Shown here: piece after piece, positions 61,593 to 64,000 of the stretch | How the letters are laid out: each line of letters opens with the position of its first letter | Position numbering within the stretch: the stretch's first letter is position 1 | Assembly (NCBI GenBank): GCA_900469955.1 | Contig: UBYX01000003.1 | Span: 451,870 to 515,869, forward strand | DNA length: 64,000 nucleotides | DNA from: Hyphomicrobiales bacterium | GTDB taxonomy: Bacteria; Pseudomonadota; Alphaproteobacteria; Rhizobiales; Rhizobiaceae | Direction of reading: 5' to 3' | The notes under the pieces: model-generated | Database searches by the model: none | Told to the model about the DNA's origin: nothing | The model's input: only the letters and a program-made list of their open reading frames with translations | Program-made: the position numbers and the translations under genes

Positions 61593-62699
61593 ATGGCCGA
61601 TCTGTCGCTAAGAAACATCCGCAAGGCCTATGGTGGACTGGAAGTCCTGCATGGGATCGATTTGGAGATAAAGTCGGGCGAGTTCATCGTCTTCGTCGGC
61701 CCTTCGGGCTGCGGGAAATCCACATTGCTTCGGTCGATTGCCGGCCTTGAGACAATCACCTCTGGCGATCTCGTTATCGACGGTGAACGAATAAATGCTG
61801 TCGCCCCTTCAAAGCGAGGCATCTCCATGGTGTTTCAGTCCTATGCGCTTTATCCGCACATGACGGTCTATGATAACATGGCCTTCGGCTTGCGCATTGC
61901 GGGAACGCCAAAGGCGGAGATAGATAGACGAGTGCGCCATTCTGCCGAAATCCTGCAGCTCGGCAACTATCTCCAGCGCCAGCCGAAGGCGCTTTCTGGC
62001 GGGCAACGACAGCGAGTGGCAATCGGCCGCGCCATTGTTCGCAACCCGCGCATCTTTCTGTTCGACGAGCCGCTGTCCAATCTCGATGCTGCGCTGCGCG
62101 TCGCAACCCGCATCGAGATCGCCAAGCTGAAGCAGAGCATGCCCCAGGTGACCATGATCTACGTCACCCATGACCAGGTCGAGGCGATGACGCTGGCAGA
62201 TCGCATCGTCGTGTTCAAGGACGGTTTCGTCGAGCAAGTCGGCACGCCGACCGATCTTTACCGGAAGCCGGCGAACCTTTTCGTTGCCCAATTCATTGGC
62301 TCGCCGGCGATGAACATCCTAAAAGGAACAGTCGTCGATGAGGCCGGGGCAACAGCGCGATGCAAGCTGGACTGCGGTGGGGTCCTCGAACTGGCGACTG
62401 AACCTGGAAGGCTCTCAAGAGGCGAAACGATCAGCGTCGGTATTCGCCCAGAAAATACGCGGCTGGGGGACGCCACCGGCGCCGATCCTACTTTTGCCGG
62501 AACGATTGATCTGGTCGAGCATCTCGGCGAGGTCCAGATCCTCTATCTCGACTTGCCTGGCGCCAGCGAAAAGTTTTTGGTCAAGGTGGATGGAGAGAGT
62601 TCCTTCGCGCGCATGCAGACCTTGCGTTTCAGCGCGCGCCGACAGGACATCCATATCTTCGATGCTGCCGGGAAGGCCGTTTGCGTGCCTGTGAAATGA
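61593..62699 (+). CDS. MalK/UgpC-type ABC ATPase of frl-like operon
   Basis: A 368-residue CUT1 ATPase with Walker A GPSGCGKST, Q-loop VFQSYALYPH, LSGGQRQR, FLFDEPLSNLD and YVTHDQ, then a TOBE-like C-terminal domain. It lies 50 bases downstream of the oxidoreductase and completes the importer of the operon. No later gene continues it; a 292-base gap follows with no convincing terminator. Confidence 0.9.
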   Translation: MADLSLRNIRKAYGGLEVLHGIDLEIKSGEFIVFVGPSGCGKSTLLRSIAGLETITSGDLVIDGERINAVAPSKRGISMVFQSYALYPHMTVYDNMAFGLRIAGTPKAEIDRRVRHSAEILQLGNYLQRQPKALSGGQRQRVAIGRAIVRNPRIFLFDEPLSNLDAALRVATRIEIAKLKQSMPQVTMIYVTHDQVEAMTLADRIVVFKDGFVEQVGTPTDLYRKPANLFVAQFIGSPAMNILKGTVVDEAGATARCKLDCGGVLELATEPGRLSRGETISVGIRPENTRLGDATGADPTFAGTIDLVEHLGEVQILYLDLPGASEKFLVKVDGESSFARMQTLRFSARRQDIHIFDAAGKAVCVPVK

Positions 62700-62991
62700 G
62701 TTGGCACCCGCCGAGCCGAGAGCTGGAGCTAAGGTGGAGTTGATCGCGAGCACCTATTTCCAGCCAATTACCGCTGGAGGTCGCATTGCCTTCTGTTTAA
62801 CACGCGGCCGACGCATATTGCGCCGGCGGCAAAAAGACGTCTGCTAAAGGAAAACATCAGGCCGAGCGTTCAACAATCACAAACGCATGCGTTGATCCCA
62901 CCGACGGCCGAAACGGATGCTGGAGCGGTTTGAACGCTGAACCTCCAGTTTGCTGGCGCCAGAAATGGCTGACTTGCAAGGCAGCTCACGC

Positions 62992-63225
62992 CTAAGCTTC
63001 AGGTTTCGGCTGATAGCCGTCTTCTTTTAACGACCTCGATAAACAGCATGACGGCACCTCTTCTTTGGAAAACGCATGAACCATGGACCGGCCTGACGCG
63101 CCAATTCGTCCCCAGTTCCTGATCAGGCAGGGTTCGCCGAACAGCGTCTCCGAGATCGCCACGGTATAAAACCGCGCCATGTTCTTGGCGGGGTCGGTTC
63201 GTTCGCTCGTTTTCCTCTCCGACAC
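62992..63225 (-). CDS. WGR-domain protein, probably with compensating frameshifts
   Basis: A 77-residue protein. The start, ERTDPAKNMARFYTVAI, then LFGEPCLIRNWGRIGASGRSMVH, is a WGR domain with its diagnostic Trp-Gly-Arg. The expected next block reads GAVMLFIEVVKRR in a different frame, and the normal ending GYQPKPEA is back in the first frame. The segment VPSCCLSRSLKE is therefore out-of-frame sequence between two indels near 63056-63018. Either the gene is damaged or the bases are in error. The start is GTG with no clear ribosome site. WGR proteins bind nucleic acid; the role here is unknown. Confidence 0.55.
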   Translation of the reverse strand: MSERKTSERTDPAKNMARFYTVAISETLFGEPCLIRNWGRIGASGRSMVHAFSKEEVPSCCLSRSLKEDGYQPKPEA

Positions 63226-63286
63226 TGTGCATGTTGACAGGTGTCAAATCATCGGGATGCGAGGCGCACCACGATTCCACCCCCAC

Positions 63287-63544
63287 TTACAATGAGGACG
63301 AGGTGTAGCTGTCTTGAGCTGCGTCTGCGCTGTCGTCACCTACACCTAGGATGCTAATGAGGGCGTCTCTTTCCGGGCCAAAGGGTCGCTGGTTCAGAAA
63401 GTCGGCAACCAAGGTCCTTGTTTCATGGCCACCTGAGGGGTCGTTTGCCTTATGCAGAACGACAGCTTGTTGAGTAGCCTCGTCGGTGTCTAAGAACCAT
63501 CGATCTCCGTTCGCGCTGGAGGAGAACTGCTTCAAGTTATTCAT
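63287..63544 (-). CDS. Small hypothetical protein
   Basis: An 85-residue acidic, soluble protein not recognised. AAGGAAAC lies upstream of the ATG. It contains WFLDTDEATQQAVVLHKAND and LVADFLNQRPFGPERDALISILG, which suggest one alpha/beta unit. It lies between the WGR gene and another small gene, all on the minus strand, and may form a short operon. Confidence 0.45.
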   Translation of the reverse strand: MNNLKQFSSSANGDRWFLDTDEATQQAVVLHKANDPSGGHETRTLVADFLNQRPFGPERDALISILGVGDDSADAAQDSYTSSSL

Positions 63545-63588
63545 GTGATTGTTTCCTTAGGGAGAAGATCGAAGGCGAGATCGGGGCG

Positions 63589-63843
63589 TCATGAAGTGCG
63601 TGAATGCTGATGATCTCTGGCAAGAGCCTCATCAAGGACGGTCTCCGTGACCGCAATAGCTTCCGTAAGGCCACCCGACGTCAACATGATCGTCAGTGTC
63701 CGGTGGTAGCCTTCCCACATCACATCGAGCGGCTCCTCGGTAACCTGAACATCGAACTGACCAGGCGCATGTTTCTTTTCCATTCCCGGTAACAGGAACG
63801 CGTTTCGGAAGGTGACCCGCCTGACGCTTGTCTTGAGGTTCAT
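63589..63843 (-). CDS. Small conserved-looking hypothetical protein
   Basis: An 84-residue protein. ATG 63843 follows GAGGAGACACCC, which decides it against an in-frame upstream start at 63885. The sequence, VRRVTFRNAFLLPGMEKKHAPGQFDVQVTEEPLDVMWEGYHRTLTIML, shows no known domain, though the regular strand pattern suggests a small beta-rich fold. It is the first of three small minus-strand genes. Confidence 0.55.
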   Translation of the reverse strand: MNLKTSVRRVTFRNAFLLPGMEKKHAPGQFDVQVTEEPLDVMWEGYHRTLTIMLTSGGLTEAIAVTETVLDEALARDHQHSRTS

Positions 63844-64000
63844 GGGTGTCTCCTCGGCAGCTGTTGGGGCTAACGCAGATAGCAATCTGTGTAGGTTATG
63901 CCCGGTTCCGGGTGATGATACTTCAATGCAATTTCGTGGATTTTGGATCGCCCGGCTGAGAAAGCGACAGCATCAACAAGCGTGAGCGCGACGAACATCC

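Overview
The window is a GC-rich segment of a Rhizobiaceae-type (Rhizobium/Agrobacterium-like) secondary replicon. The main evidence is a complete repABC replication and partition module (40995-44690) with two identical 16-bp parS palindromes upstream, a predicted antisense ctRNA between repB and repC, and the DUF1612-type gene that often accompanies rhizobial repABC loci. Around it lie many solute importers with catabolic genes, a typical accessory rhizobial plasmid or chromid layout. No tRNA, rRNA, CRISPR array or intact insertion sequence was seen.

Left arm. A YafK-like L,D-transpeptidase lipoprotein (81-1217) is followed by a RES-domain toxin with a ParS/Xre-type antitoxin (1626-2908). 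This pair sits between two decayed C-terminal pieces of NtaA/SnaA-type flavin monooxygenases and an IS110 relic. Next is a LacI-controlled operon read right to left (11061 to 3541): LacI, FAD oxidoreductase, sugar-binding protein, two permeases, MalK-type ATPase and a TIM-barrel-like protein. Then come an SGNH hydrolase, an Rrf2 regulator, a MscS channel, an NmrA-like reductase, a CxxC carboxymuconolactone-decarboxylase-like protein, a LysR regulator and a luciferase-like monooxygenase. Matching 21-bp palindromes in front of the Rrf2 gene and the decarboxylase-like gene suggest a small Rrf2 regulon.

Centre. A soluble GAF histidine kinase and a NarL-type response regulator diverge from an RbsABC-type sugar transporter operon that ends in an SMP-30 lactonase (19348-24737). 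An iron-chelate type ABC system (25712-29857) carries two tandem paralogous binding proteins behind a promoter overlapped by a TGA-N9-TCA (RirA-box-like) element, with a divergent methyltransferase and a downstream 1-Cys peroxiredoxin. A second LacI-controlled sugar operon (37052 to 30898) includes a Gfo/Idh/MocA dehydrogenase and a sugar isomerase-like protein. A gene-poor stretch of about 1.6 kb (39370-40994) precedes repA.

Right arm. Beyond repC are a diguanylate cyclase, a cupin and a DAO-family oxidoreductase, each broken by an apparent single-base frameshift, mixed with intact TetR, VOC, ABC exporter and TauE/SafE genes. The most coherent system is a LacI regulator (52981) followed by an operon (54170-62699) encoding homologues of FrlB (SIS deglycase), FrlC (epimerase) and FrlD (PfkB kinase), a complete ABC sugar importer and a DAO-type flavin oxidase. 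I read it as a pathway for importing and deglycating Amadori-type fructosyl-amines; the substrate is inferred. The window ends with a WGR-domain gene and two small unknown genes.

SBP genes in three operons are followed at once by strong short hairpins, which would favour differential expression of the binding protein over the membrane subunits.
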